Notes: a model not told the origin generated them from the sequence alone. A stretch of 64,000 bases of DNA from Humulus lupulus (GCF_963169125.1 NC_084795.1:135064201-135128200); one strand, 5' to 3'; counted from the first letter of the stretch, positions 10,445 through 23,418 are shown. Made by a program: numbers and translations.

Positions 10445-12326
10445 TTACTAGGGTTAATGCCCTTAAAGGGTGTAAAGACATTTTATTGAATGAAATAAAA
10501 AAGAAAATTTTTATTATATTTGAATATTATAATTATTGTTTGAATTAGTTATATGATAATATCAAGAAAATTCCTTATTCATTCATGAGAATATGATCTT
10601 GTATTATTACGAGATAATATGATCATATATAATGAATAAAATAGTCAGTAACATATTAAAGTAAGGAATCTTTAATGAATGGTTACTAGTGCGGTTTACT
10701 AAGCATACGAGATGCAAGTGATCTAAATTTGGATTACTAATGTGAATAGAGAACTTAGTAAAGGTGACGTATATAATAGAGATTATAATGACAAGACCGA
10801 TAAGAATTAATTTTCTTTATAAACTTGCTACTTGACATAAAGAATTGATTCTTATCATAATAGATGATCATTAGTAGATCATTCTAAATCCTGAGTATTC
10901 ATGAAGTCCTGTTTGTTTATTGGATCTTTTGATTCACTCGTTAAGGTCTCTTAGAATAATGAGGATAATGACTTTTTTTTTGGAGATTCAAAATCATGGA
11001 TAGCTGGGAACATGAATTACAATAATGGAATCCATACTTTCCTAACAGATCTAATATTGGTTCCCTTATGGGTTAATTCTTGAACTGAATAATTATTGAG
11101 CTCAAATCGATAATTTCATTATAGATTAATTATCCTCTAGTGAATTAAAGGTGCTTAAGGATCAAGAAGTAATTAGAACGGTAAAATGGTAATCTTGACG
11201 ACCTCTAATTAACGAACCAATAAATGGAGGACATAACTACATTTATTGATTATATCAATGGACTAAAAGAGAAGACTCTGTAAATATAATTCTATAAATA
11301 CTTAGAGTACAATTCCATATTTATAGTGGAGTAATCATAGAATTAATAAATTAAATTATTGGATTAAAGAGTTTAATTAATAATCTAGTTTGTTAGTGCT
11401 TCGTATTATAGGTCCATGATCCTCATATCACATTTGTCCTACTCTATCAAGGGTAAGGATGTCAAAATAAAGATTTGTAGAGAGGACTTAATTGCAAATG
11501 AATTAATGTTCCCACGCAATGAAATAATATGTGATAGTTATGGACAATTGATTAATTAATTATTTACATATATAGTTTTTATTTTGAAATCCTATAGGTT
11601 AAAATAAATATTAATCTTGTTTGGATTAATATATAAAGAAATATTAATGAATATCTTATTTAGAATAAGATATTCATTTAAAACTGATATTTTAAGATAA
11701 AGTTAATTTAGAATTGACTCATATTTATTTTGGATTAAATATATTGTCTTAAATATCAATTAAATAAAAAAATTAGAAAATTAGGGAAAACCCTAATGTG
11801 GCTCACGCCACTCACTGTATTGCATAGTGAGCGGCGCCACACATGGATATATCCTATCCCTGGGATTTCAATTTTGAATTTCAAATAATTTGTTTATTTA
11901 TTTATTCTTTTAAATATAATTTAAATTAAATAAGATTACAAGTGATCAGTTTTATTTTAATAAAATAATATTAATTAAATAATTTAATTATCTTTATAAA
12001 CCAAAAAAGAATGTTATTGTAAACAAGACAGACTCTCTCTCAGGAATAGAAGCGATAGTTTTCTTAAACATGAAAACTATTCAATTCCTCTTCTCTCTAT
12101 CAAACATCTCTAGATCTCATGTGTTGAGTACATCTAGAGTGTCATAAATCAACCTTTTGGATCCTACGTGCCCACACACGTCCTTGTGTGTTTGAGGATT
12201 GATCTGGAAGATCAAGGTGTGAGTCTTCATAACTTGGGTAAGAAGATCGTTGATTTTATACAAAAAGATTCGAGAACAGTTGATAGGCTACAAGATGTAA
12301 TATCTAATGTGATTGTATGTGATTTA

Positions 12327-12358
<32 letters not shown>

Positions 12359-12440
12359 ATAATCTTGGCTGGTATTAATAATTATTAAAAAAGGCCCATT
12401 CTTCGCTGCGTATCTCTGATTTGCTCTTTTAATACCAACA
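10445..12440 (+). mobile_element. Solo LTR S1, probably copia
   Basis: This 1996-bp AT-rich block ends AATACCAACA and is flanked by an exact 5-bp duplication, ACTAC, at 10440-10444 and 12441-12445. It interrupts LTR D, which continues on both sides. The start (TTACTAGGGTTAATGCCC) seems to be a mutated TGTTAGGG-type copia LTR end, which is inference. No coding content is visible, consistent with LTR-LTR recombination. Confidence 0.75.
12327..12358. repeat. Compound microsatellite (AT)n(GT)n
   Basis: About seven AT units are followed by nine GT units (12341-12358), inside S1 close to its 3' end. Confidence 0.95.
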
Positions 12441-12855
12441 ACTACAAACATTATCATACCGCCAAAAACTCACTAAAACTCATAAAAAAACCAAAGTTGG
12501 ACAAGTTTGAGCCAAAGGTTGAGAAGCTTACCCAATTCCAAAAATTCAAGTCTGAAGTGCAAATTTTAAGCTTAGCCTAAGCTTAGCACAACCACCAAAA
12601 TGTGCCTCTACAACACTAACAGCCCCAAGTCACCTAGAAACTCCAAACCAAAACAATTCACATAAAAAATTCATAAACCTCAAGAACATGGTGAACACCT
12701 AGAAAACTTGAGAATTTCTCACCTCAGCTGTGCAAATTCAAAATTCCTGTTGAACCCTTAGCTGGTTGTTGCTCAAATATCCTCACCTTCTCACTTTGCA
12801 ACCAAATTCCTCAAGGTTAGCTTGAAATTTCACAAATTCTCCTCTAATTCTGAAG
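12441..12855 (-). mobile_element. LTR D, segment 2
   Basis: Continuation of LTR D between the two inserted solo LTRs. It opens with the second ACTAC copy of S1. No gene is present. Confidence 0.6.
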
Positions 12856-13263
12856 TGTCCCAGAATTTTACTTAGCTAGATAGTAGTAGTAGTTAGCATA
12901 GTTTGTAGTATGTTAATTTCTATGGATTTTGGTTCAAGCCGGGAATTAGTTGGAAACTCATTGCAACAGTTATGGATTTTATAAGTTTAACCTATAGTTT
13001 AGAAATATTAATTATAACATAAGGTTTAATTAATATTGCTGATCTTAGAAATATTATTTAAGGTTTAGATAGAATTAATAAGAGCATGACACTTGTTATA
13101 ATCATGTTTATTAAGGATTTAAGTATTTTTTTTATTAATAGTTTAAATAAAAGAAAGATCTAGAAGCTCTAGAACTTTCCAACAGTTGTTAGGATCACGT
13201 TTTGACTCAGTCAAATCTGTTTAATCAATTCAAAATATGCTGAAAAAGTGCAATTACGTGTTT

Positions 13264-13420
13264 GATATATCAGCGTATGTCGATATATCGTAGCTATAGG
13301 GGCCGATATATCACCTACGGAAGATATGGAAAACTCGTCGACTTTGCATGAACGAACGAACGGGGCTTGGGAATATGGGGGAGGCGAAATATCGCCTATA
13401 GGGGGCGATATATCGGCTCC
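13264..13420. repeat. GATATATC palindrome cluster in C1
   Basis: CGATATATCG occurs at 13281-13290, CGATATATCA at 13304, GGCGAAATATCGCC at 13383-13396 and GCGATATATCGG at 13405-13416. Each is followed or preceded by CTATAGGGG or a variant. The cluster lies about 200-330 bp before the TATA box. Confidence 0.88.
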
Positions 13421-13600
13421 AACTCATATTTTTTGAAAGTTTGGGATTTTAAATTTAAAAACAACCTTAACCACTTGGACCTGACTTTGAACAATTTTGA
13501 CCGAATTTTGGGCGTCTGTTGAATGAAAATTCAAATATTTTTCATTTTATATTCATTTATTTATTCAAATTAAAAGGAGCTAGTTTCACTCCTTGAACTC

Positions 13601-13608
13601 TATAAATA
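13601..13608 (+). promoter_or_regulatory. TATA box of C1
   Basis: TATAAATA, at the same relative place as 32835-32842 in C2. Confidence 0.6.
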
Positions 13609-14855
13609 GGACCTAATACTCAGCCATTTTCTTCATTCTTCAAGTATTTGTTCAGAGCGTCCAAGTTGCTAAGATTACTATAGAGAGAAACACTTGGCTT
13701 TTTTTTGGGTAAAAGCTTTATCAATCTAAGCTTTTCTAAACACTTGGGAAGTGAGATATAGTGAGATTTCTATATCGAGGTATAGATCAAGTCATAAGAT
13801 CAATCAGGGTATTCTTATCCTTAAGTTCAGTTCTTTATGGTTCTTTAGTTTTCTTTTATTTTCTTTCAGATCCTAACACTTGTTTATGATTCTTGAATAC
13901 GTGTTTAAGTTTCTTGTAACTTAAGGTTATTTTCAGTAAGTTTCTACTCAGATGGTTTAGTTTTCTTTTCATCTCTTTTTCTTTAGAAACTCACCATTCT
14001 TACTTTTTGTTTTAGGAGTGTTCCAAATCCCGTTCTTGTCTCCATATCCCGGTATTTGGTAAGGAAAATAGGGTAGATTATATGTGTTTATATGTTTATG
14101 TTATGATATGTTTTATGCTATGATATGTATATGTATAAATATGTTGTAGTCCTTGGGCATATGACTTGCTTAGATAGCAAGCCCCAAGAATATGTTTTGT
14201 AGTCGCTTGGGCATAAGACTTGCTTAGATAGCAAGCCCTAAGAATTTTTATCATTTTCATGGTTTAGAGTTATGATTTACCCTACCTCGGTTAGTAGACA
14301 AAGGACCTAGATGGTTTATCACATGCCATGTTAATGAGTTAATGGCCATTAATATTGTAGTCCTATATGTTTTATGTTTTTATAGTCATATGTTAGAGTA
14401 TATATGATATAGTCTTATGTTTATGATTTATGATATATGTTGTTAGTAGATTTTCCTTGCTGAGCATTAAGCTCATTCCTTTATTTTTAGCTTGATGCAG
14501 GAAAATGAATATGGAAGGCGGAAAGATTCATGGCAGCTTGGCTTGTGTGTTGAGGATGAATGGATTAAATGGACTGTGTGAACGATCGAGGATGACATTT
14601 TTTTAAGTCTTTTGAATTATGTTTTGATGTTTTTCCGTAATTAGTATTTAAACAACTAAATTTTATGTTTTTATGTAATAAACAATGGGTACCCATACCG
14701 TATTTTATATTTCATTTTTTACTTTGTATTTTACACAATATTTATTTTGGGTTCTTAATTAAAGTTATGTTATTTCTTATGTATGTTTCCCAAAATAGTA
14801 GCTATGTCTAGTAGTTTTAATGGTCTAAGGTCTTAGAAATAGTCGGAGCATTACA

Positions 14856-15532
14856 TATTCAAAAGTATTTCCTTGGCTAAATGAGAGAAACCAACGAAGG
14901 GAAAGAGAGAGAGTGTAACGTTAGAAGAGGCTGCAACTTTCTTGAGCCAAAACCAATGGTCAATTGACCATTCTACCGCCAACCCATAATTCCTATCCAA
15001 AGCATCCCCAAGGACAAATTGGTAATTTTACCACTAATTCCACTAAACTTCAATTAACACCCTAAATTCCCAATTAATTTACTAATCCTCCAAATATTAA
15101 TATTTCCCCTAATAATGTTCCAACAATTCCCAACATACACATAATTACCAGAATACCCCTTTGCTTACCCCAAGCCTGATATAAATCCCCATTGTGACTT
15201 TTCCGCCAAATTACTTTGAAGGATCGACTCAAGTCGAATATCATAAATATATCCACATAATAATGTGGTCTCAATCACATAACACATACAATTACAATTA
15301 TACACTCAACGAGTCAAAATTATAAAATTCCTTTTTTAACGAAAACGGGCCCACAAGCATAATGAATACACCTAAACATGCATAAGCAGTCATATCATAA
15401 CATAACTAATATATTCCACATAATCACCCGTATATTCAACTAAATTCACATAATGCACATATAAATCTAATTATGACATCCTGACACGCTAATCAAGACA
15501 CTAAGCCTTATTAGCAAATTTAGGACGTTACA
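14856..15532 (-). mobile_element. LTR D, segment 3 (LTR start)
   Basis: Ends on the plus strand at GACGTTACA (15532), which read on the minus strand is the LTR start TGTAACGTCC, like the starts of A, B and G. Removing S1 and C1 leaves an LTR of about 2.2 kb. Confidence 0.72.
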
Positions 15533-17128
15533 AATAGGTGCTCCATGGAGAGAAGTTATGAGGATCCTTGCTATAAGTGAAAAATCTGTGTTCATTTTAT
15601 CCTTCGTGTGACCTTCTATATATGTGAATAAACCCTTGATGATTCTGCTAGTCTTGTTACTTTTTCTAGATACATACACGTGTGGAAGAGTGTGGAATCT
15701 TCTTTCTACCATTTGCTCTTTACGAGCAAATTTGTGCATAAGCAAACAAAAAGATTCTTTTTTTTTTCTTGTCCTTTGTATACAAATAAGGTCAAAGTCT
15801 CTAGATTAAAAGGATCTTTGTTATTGATTTGAGAATATAGATGAACCATTGTCCTCTTTTGTTCGTTTATGGTATACTAACAGAAGCAAGTTTTATCCTC
15901 TGAATGTAGCTACGCATGAACATGCCTCTATTACATTCACCACTAGCGAACAGGAACCCTTTGTTGGTTTCATACTAGTAAATGAACAAGTATCATATCG
16001 TTTCCTAGTTATAGGCTTAAAAAGAAACAAACAAACTCCCTTTTTTTTCTTATACATTTATACACGAATGAACAACCACTCTTGAATATTCCCAAAGTCC
16101 CAAATGGTATATATGACCTTAAGCGAATAACTTGTCTCTAAAGAATACACACACGAACATACCTATTTCAAGTTCATTGTTCCAAGAGCGAACGTGAGCG
16201 AAAAAGTCCCTTTTTGTTGATCCCCTATTTTCCCACTACACAATATTTGGACAGGTTAATTGTTTATTAACTGAGTATAGTATAAATGATTAGGACCCTT
16301 GCTCTTCATAAGGCTTTATTAGATTCTTCTAAAGGCACTTAATAAACTATTTAAAATCTACTTTTCACCTTACTGAAATCATATTTTCTCATATACATGC
16401 ACCTGATTCCGCCTTGTCATACCCAGATAGAACTTAGTTTTTGTTTCTTGTTCTCGTTAGTCATATACGAACAGACTTCCCATGGTCAATTTTATAAGTT
16501 TCAAAAAAACAATTTTATTACCCTGTTCTTTTTCCTCTTGGACAGGTGTTTCACCTCACTTTGACCTTAGGCACTTGTATTTAGTGAATAGAAATCATGC
16601 CAATGAATTTCATACGAACGGATGTTGCTTATACTTCTTGTCCTTAAGTTGAATTTAGTTCGTATAAGAAAGAACAAACAACATTGTAGGCCACGAGTAC
16701 GATGTGCTTCAGATACATCATTATGAGCGAGTAGAGATCTTGCTATTTGTTAAGCAAACAAAATGCATTCTTGTTAGTGTCTTGTGAAAACACATGAGTA
16801 AACATCCTGCTTTTGTAACTCCTGTTTGCTTATCATAAGGTATTTCGAACAAGAAATTTATCTTTGTAGCTTCACATGTATTTCTTCTACTTCTTGCCTT
16901 GCTTAGTATGAGTTCTTCTTGGTTTTGTTGGCCCTAGTTGTATACTTATGGTCGAACAGACCTTATATTGTGTATGTGCAAACAAAATCTTACTCATTTC
17001 TTTCCATTGCAGGTACTTGGATTGCATGATCTCAAAGGTGTCCGGTTTCTTTTACAATCTTGTTAGGCCTCATTTTCTGAAGTGTATAAGGATCTATTCG
17101 TCCCTATTTTCTTCCGATTTGCAACCAG
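15533..17128 (+). other. T2 Tat-like region upstream of its extra ORF
   Basis: No convincing gene. The stretch is rich in the word GAACA/GAACAAAC and its complement, a feature shared with 22101-22596 and 45900-48320. A splice-acceptor-like TTTCCATTGCAG lies at about 17000-17013, upstream of the ORF fragment, suggesting an intron-containing leader. Confidence 0.45.
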
Positions 17129-17631
17129 GTCCATGCCTCTCAAGAAATCAAGTGCCTTGAAGAAGAGGAAGATGGTTGACTATGCCGAAAAATAACCCGG
17201 AGAGATCTTTAGCTTGGAAGACTTTGTAATACCGAGATCCACCTTTTCTACAATTGACATGGCCCATTTAATAGATAAGTATGGGGTTATTGGTGATCTT
17301 GGACTTAGAGCCCCTGTCAATGATGAGTGAGCAGACTCCCCACTAGAAAAATATACCACATGGAGTCCTATGCATTGCCAAGCAGGTGCCTTCCACTCCA
17401 TTCGTACTTTGTGGAGATATGTGACTATTTTGCAATAGCCCCATTCCAACTAACGTTGAACAATTACATATTATGTGCACTATTGCAAATCTTGCATAGA
17501 ATGTTAGATTGGCCTCCTCATAATGCTTTGGAGGTGCATTACTTGTTAAATATTAAGTCCAACTGTGCATCTGGTTATGAAGGGTTCCACCACTTATGTA
17601 TTTATTCTGGTGGTGAGGTCCTCAAGAGCGA
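17129..17631 (+). pseudogene. Tat extra-ORF fragment (T2), 5' part
   Basis: Starting at the ATG at 17129, the frame begins with a basic Lys-rich segment, then has stops near 17190 and 17328. Motifs parallel to the 1-1144 ORF then appear: an AGA-type segment, and after a frame change at about 17390, LPLHSYF and EVHYLLNI. The order and spacing match LPLHPYF and EVHYLFDL of the left-hand copy, so the two are homologous but diverged. It breaks off exactly where the chromovirus LTR F begins (TGTAACACC at 17632). The function is unknown. Confidence 0.65.
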
Positions 17632-19616
17632 TGTAACACCCTGGATAACCAAGACCGTTACACTGTGTATTTAAAATAGTGCAGGACTTGCTAATCAAGT
17701 CATTTGATTAAAAGTGTGGTCCTAAAGTCAACAATCAAGTTAGGGTTAAAAGATTTCATCGTAAACGGTCAATTCTCATTAAAATAGATGTTTGATACAC
17801 AGGATCCCAAAAACAGGGTTTAAGAGAAAAAGTTACAAAATTTTGAAAAATTATATACAATCCAGTGGCCATTCTAATGGCAAAATACAAATTTTAGGTT
17901 CTGTCCCTGTACGTTCCCCCGGCCGTGGCGGGTGAGCAGCTGACAATGTACATCTCGCCCCAAGAGCTCTCCAACTCATGGTTGATCCATCTTACCCTTG
18001 CCTTTACCTGCACGACGTAGCACCCGTAAGCCAAGGCCCAGTAAGAAAACCATAACAGCAATACATAATCAGAGATGATATTCAATCAATCATAAAACAG
18101 TCATCCAAATATTCAACAATTCATAGACATCAAACTAATATTAGCAAACATATACATTCAGCAATTTATCTCAAGCAATATGCAATATTCAGGGTCGGCG
18201 CCCTTAGGCCACGCCCTCTGTTTACTCCACTAACTCTGGCTCGCTTAGGCTGACTCCAGTGTTTATCTAGCTGACCCTAGCTCACAGTGGCCGAGCCGCG
18301 TCCTGTGCACAAATTATCAGCCTCGACTCTCTTAGGTTGTTCATTCTCATATGCCAAATCAATAATTTAGCCATACAGTACACATGTTCAAGTATTGGGA
18401 ATCTCAGTCCCGTTACAACCACTCAAGCGTGCAGTTTTCTTACCTTTAATTCTGAGCGGAAGATATAGAATAGTTTCGAGCACGATCCTTAGTCCCGAGC
18501 CTTGGCGATAAACCTAGTCATAGTGGCCAATGGGTATTTATTAAATTCTAATCCAAATAAATACTTAGGAGATAAAAACTAGCCTTCAGGACCTCAATTT
18601 CTATGAAACCGGGTAGCAAAAATTGTCCCAAGCACTTAGGTTCCAACCCTTACCAATTCTAGAAACCATCCCAAGCTAAAAATCCCTAGGTGGGTCGCGA
18701 CCTTGCCCCAAGGGTCGCGTCTTGCCCCCAAGTCAGAGGCTAAACCCCCAATCGTAAAGGGGAGGCAGGTCGCGACTTGCCTCCTAAGGTTGTGGTGCGC
18801 CCCCACATAAAAGAGCAAACCTAGGGCCTACTGGGCACACGTGCCGCGGCGCCCCAGAACTGGGTCGCGGTGCGCCCCTTCGAACCCAGAAATTCTGGGT
18901 TCCCTTTACACTTCTCCAAGCCAATTTTCCCAAAATTAAACACAAGGGAACCTCCCAACCAAACCAAGTTTAGCTATGAATCTAAGCCTTTTAATCACCC
19001 AATTTAAACACAAAATCACAAAAATACATACTGAAGTTTCTATCCCAAATCATCAGCTATTTATTACCCAAAAACCCAGTCTAATTCCACTCAAATACCA
19101 GAATTTCTTAACACGATCAGTGATAAGGAACTTACCTCAATTATGATTGAATCTTCCTAAGCTACAACCTCCAAGCCTTGAGCTTATGTCCCAGTTAAAA
19201 CCCCTGGTTTCCAAAGCTTCAATTCTTCTAAATTCCTTCCAAAAGTCTAGCTTCAAGCTTAAACTCTTCTGCCCTTTCTTCCCTTAGATTCAAAGTGTAA
19301 AGAGAGAGAGAGTGAGAGAGATGAGTACGTGAGTGAGTGAGATTAGAGTCTGTCCTTAAGTGTCTAGTGTATTCTGGTTACCCTTAGTGCTTAGCCCACC
19401 CTACCCTTAGTCCACACAATGACCAAACTGCCTTCCTTGGTATTACTAACCATTTAATTGCTTTAGGGGTAAAACTGTCATTCCCAGTTCCCGCTAATTC
19501 CTCAAGTGTTCCTAATATTTACCCATAAATCCCGTCATTCCAAATAATTACAAACTATTTATTCAATATCAAATAATTCCCAAAATATTCTCTAAATTCC
19601 CAAAAATACCCGTAGG
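17632..19616 (-). mobile_element. Chromovirus LTR F (minus)
   Basis: Begins TGTAACACCCTGGATAACC, the reverse complement of the LTR end seen in A and G. It contains the conserved GGGTGCTACG/GGCCTTGGCT block near 18020, the splice-donor-like site at 18439-18447 and a CG-rich cluster at about 18690-18880 (GGTCGCGACC at 18693, CCGCGGC near 18843). It is truncated at about 19616, short of the normal LTR start, and abuts an inverted copy of its own middle part. Confidence 0.7.
18439..18447 (-). promoter_or_regulatory. Splice-donor-like AAAGGTAAG in LTR F
   Basis: The minus strand reads AAAGGTAAGAAAACTGC, matching the plant AG|GTAAG donor consensus. The same site is kept in LTRs A, B and G. Confidence 0.45.
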
Positions 19617-19621
19617 GATCC

Positions 19622-19955
19622 TATATTTGAAGATAGTCTGAGACTTGGGGGTTCAGCCTCTGACATGGGGGCAAGTTACGATCCTTGCGGCCAGGCCGCG
19701 ACCCGCCTAGGGATTTTTACCTTGGGATGGTTTCTAGAATTGGTAAGGCTTGAGGGTTCTAACCTAAGTGCTCAAGGAAATTTCTACTACCCGGTTTAGT
19801 AGAAATTGAGGTCCCAGAGGCTAGTGTTTATCTCTGGAGTATTTATTTGGAATAGAAGTTGATAAATACCCATTGGCCACTGTGACTAGGTTTATCGCGA
19901 AGGCTCAGGACTGAGGATCGTGCTCGGAACCGTTCTCTATCTTCCACCTTAATTC
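19622..19955 (+). repeat. Inverted copy of the LTR F middle segment
   Basis: This plus-oriented stretch corresponds to the reverse complement of about 18460-18770 in LTR F. Shared pieces include CTACCCGGTTT, TGACTAGGTTTATCGCG and GATCGTGCTCGG. The two copies therefore face each other across about 0.9 kb. Many substitutions separate them, so the inversion is not very recent. Confidence 0.72.
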
Positions 19956-20571
19956 CATCTTAACCAACATTATGTCCAAGGAATGTCACTTCTGGTACCC
20001 AAAACTCACACTTCTCAAACTTGGCATACAACCGGTGCTCTCTCAATCTCTGCATTACCTGTCGGAGATGCTGCTCATTTTTTGCCTCTGAACTGGAGTA
20101 AACCAAGATGTTGTCGATGAAGACAATCACAAATTGATCTAGGAAGTCCTTGAATACCCTGTTCATCAAATCCATGAATGTTGTTGGGGCATTGATCAAA
20201 CCAAATGACATGACTAGAAACTCATAATGCCCATACCTCAATTGGAAGGTCGTCTTCGGTATATCCTCGTCCTTGATCCTCAGCAGGTGATAACCAGATC
20301 AAAGCTCAATCTTTGAGAACAAGGTCTTTCCCTGCAGCTGATCAAACAAGTCATCGATCCTTTGTAAGGGGTACTTATTCTTGATGGTCAACTTGTTCAA
20401 CTCCATGTAATCTATACACATCCTTAGACTCCCGTCCTTCTTCTCCAGAAACAAAACTGGAGCACCCCATGGTGAGTAGCTAGGCCTGAGAAACCCCAAA
20501 ACAAGAAGCTCTTGCAATTGTATCTTCAATTTCTTCAGTTCCACCGGAGCCATCCTATATGGTGCCCTATG
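19956..20571 (-). pseudogene. Chromovirus reverse transcriptase remnant (F)
   Basis: Read on the minus strand, 20553-20299 gives an RT N-terminal half with [23 protein letters not shown] and [11 protein letters not shown]. 20241-19960 gives the next half with [10 protein letters not shown] and the catalytic box [11 protein letters not shown]. The expected FIDD is FIDN: the second aspartate codon carries a G-to-A change in a CpG context. A stop and gap separate the halves near 20245-20298. The sequence style fits Tekay/Del-type chromoviruses. RNase H, integrase and the true spacing to the LTR are missing. Confidence 0.82.
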
Positions 20572-20840
20572 CTATCAGGATTTTGGTCAAGGGTCTAGTC
20601 ACGGGGTTACTATGCTCGCATACTTTGTTGCTTCAGGTCGCTATAGGTGACCATCTCCAACCTCTGAGATGCAAGAGCATCATTCATAGTTACGTTGATT
20701 GGGTGGCAAGTATAGGAATGTGCATTTCCTCATCAATGATAACAGTCTCTTTTTGACCAGTCTTCTTGAACCACACCAGTCATTAGATCATTTATTTCGT
20801 CCTTCAGAGTTTGATTACATTCCATTGCTATTCCATCTGC
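20572..20840 (-). other. Degenerate internal remnant of F and junction to T2
   Basis: There is no readable domain. The 22-bp stretch at about 20826 (ending CTGCAGTCAACTG) also occurs at about 25791 in element A, so chromovirus sequence reaches at least this point. T2 resumes shortly after. Confidence 0.4.
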
Positions 20841-22097
20841 AGTCAACTGCATGAGGGGCGACCAGAAGAGGTTATTATTGTTCGTGATGAGCCTGATTCA
20901 ATTCATTTTGATGCTTTATCTACTTGTTCTTTCCTAAGAAGTCTTTGTTCTGGGTTGCCAAATTGGACAAAATTATCTTTTAGTTAATCCCCTAGCAATG
21001 GGGAACAACTTCTCCCTTATTGGGTAGATAAATATATTTCGAAGGGAAATTTTAATGTTGATAGTCCTTCTGATATATTATTTATTCTTTAACACATCTT
21101 GGTTGGCATATATTTTTACTAGCATTTTATCTAACCCATTTTCAATGACAGGAGGCATGAATGCTCGAGCTTTGTTCAGTGGCCCTGAAGTTGTAGGTGC
21201 TAGGGCTAATAAAAGGAGAAAGCAATCAATGAACAAGGACGAGGGACCCCTTCAAGAATCTTCTTTTGTATCAACCTCCTACTGGAGTTACACCACTAGA
21301 TCCTGCGACGACTACAAGTTTGGTCCCCAAACCAGATGCTTATCTCCCACACTACCTACTCGTGTTCAAATGGTGGTGCCCAATTTGAGGAGGTTATTTA
21401 GAGTGACCAGATACGGGCAGAATGGTAATTCTCTAGAGTTTGCGTTCCAATTAAGATTGTTCACCATTCCATTGCTAACACTATTCAGATATGGTTCTTC
21501 TTTTATTATTGTACTTGTTATCTTTCTGCTTAATTTTATGTATTGACCTCTTCTTATCATTTGCATACAATGATCACCTTGAGTAACCTATCTTAGTCTA
21601 TCAAGAAGTTGAAGAAGGATAAGGAAGATACATGTCGTACCCTCATGTCTGAGATAGACACTATTTGTGGTGATAGGAACAGTTGTAGAACTGAGCTCGA
21701 GCAACTCAAAAGCTCTTCTTGTACTGAGATCAATCAACTAAAGGTTGAGAATAACCGTATCCAGACATCTCATGCTGTTGAGGTTGAACAACTTACAGCT
21801 TATGCGAAAGCTAATCACCTTTAAATCCTTGAAGAAGAAGGAGAGATCTTAAATAATATGCTCTTTCAGGTCTGGAAACATAACCGCAGTATTAATTTAA
21901 CGATTCTGGAAGTCAGAGAGAAGTCTTTCCTAGAAGCTTACGAATATAGACTTGGTGATAAGGAAAATGCTTCTGTTTGCACCTCTTTAGTACAGTCAGG
22001 GGATGGTGATGTTTCACGACCTAAAGATCTCTCTACCAGCACTTCTCTTAACCTTTTAACTACCTCAGGAGACCAGACCCTTGAGCCAAAGTCCTGA
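20841..22097 (+). pseudogene. Tat extra-ORF fragment (T2), 3' part, probably intron-containing
   Basis: Three coding-like blocks are separated by AT/T-rich DNA. The first is near 20850-20990. The second starts after the acceptor-like CAATGACAG at 21143-21151 and continues to about 21420. The third runs 21600-22097 and is rich in Glu, Lys and Leu with heptad-like spacing, a likely coiled coil; a stop sits near 21822. T-rich tracts ending in AG before blocks two and three look like intron ends. It continues the 17129-17631 fragment on the same strand across the F insertion. The function is not known. Confidence 0.5.
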
Positions 22098-22100
22098 TAG

Positions 22101-22596
22101 CATAGTCTCTAGTGCACCTGTTTGAGTATTTTATATTGGCACACTCTTGACTCCTGATTTTCTATTAATTTGTACTTGTATGTAAACAAACATACCATTT
22201 TTCTATTTGTTCATAGTGTAAAAAGACTATTTTGTCTTTTGTTCATAGTGCGAATAGACTAGTTTGCCTTTTGCATGATGTGAACAAATACTTTTTACAT
22301 GTACGAACAAACAGACAAGTTTGCCTTTTGTACATGGCGCAGGCAACTTATTTTTTTTTATTTGCTTTTTGTCCCCACGTGGCTTGTGTTCCTATTTTTC
22401 CTTTATGCTTAAGCAAGAAAACAGACTGTTGCCTTCATGGTTAGAACAAACAAAATACAAGCATAATGAACCGAAGACCCTTTTTGTCTTCATGGGTAGA
22501 ATGAACAGAAAACCATTTTGGAAAAAAATTTGTAAAAAATTTCTTTTTAGTATCTTTGTTTCTATGTTTTCTTTCATATATCCTATATGCCCCCCA
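22101..22596 (+). other. T2 flank with GAACAAAC/GTTTGTTC words
   Basis: No gene. Repeated near-copies of GTTCATAGTGCGAA and GAACAAACAGAC lie between 22190 and 22330. The region ends ATGCCCCCCA, directly before LTR A. Confidence 0.5.
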
Positions 22597-23418
22597 TGTA
22601 ATGCCCTGGATAGCCAACACCATTACATTGTTTGTTTATAAAGGTGCAAGACTTGCTCATCAAGTTATTTGGTTAGAAAACTGTTACTAAAACTATAATT
22701 GAACTAGGGTTAAAAGATTTTGGTCACAAAAGTTACATTTCATATAATTAAACATTTTATACATGGGATCCCAAACGTAATGAAGTTTAAAAGACAGTTT
22801 ACAAAATTTCAAGAAATAAGTACAGCTACTAGCCATTCTAAGGGCAAAACAGACATTTAGGCTTTTCCCATCCTGTACCACTCCTTGGCCGTGGCGGCCG
22901 ATCAGCTGACTATGTACATTCAATCCCAAAGCTCTCCATCTCAGGATTGGTCCACTTTTCCCTTGCCTTTACCTACTCCACGTAGCACCCGTGAGCCAAG
23001 GCCCAGCAAGAAACCAGATAACAGAGCATTGCCATTAAGCAATCAATTTACAAATCAACAGATAAACAACCCAAAGAGCATGGCTACATACTCAACAATC
23101 CATAATATTCACACAATCAGGCATTCCACATACCAAGCTCATCAATTAACATTAATAATCAATTCACATATTAATCAGGGTCGATTCCCTTAGGTCACAC
23201 CCCTATTTATCCCACTGACTTTGGCCCGCTTAAACCGAGCTCAGTGAATATTAAGTTATCCTCAACTACCAGTGTCCGAGCAGTGCCCTATGTGCAAATA
23301 TTGATTCTGGCACTCCTAGGCCATTTATCACATGTCCCATGGCATAATTCCATCTACAATATCATACAAATATAGGGAGCTCTTAGTCCCATCATTAACA
23401 CATAACCGAGTGCAGTTT

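Larger units (their letters stand above)
12856..14855 (+). mobile_element. Solo LTR C1
   Basis: Starts TGTCCCAGAATTTTACTTAGC and ends GGAGCATTACA. It is the same family as C2 (32094-34014), which starts TGTAGAGTCC and shares the TATA region, the GATATATC cluster and the terminal part. Flanks are TGAAG and TATTC, so no target duplication is visible here; it may have decayed. No internal coding region is present. TATAAATA at 13601-13608 supports plus orientation. Confidence 0.75.

Noticed and set aside
12856..14860. Target duplication for C1
   Set aside because: TGAAG and TATTC do not match; the nearby resemblance is too weak to claim.
22693..22929. Similar minus frames in both A LTRs (also 43153-43341)
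   Set aside because: Shared because the LTRs are duplicates; no coding signature.
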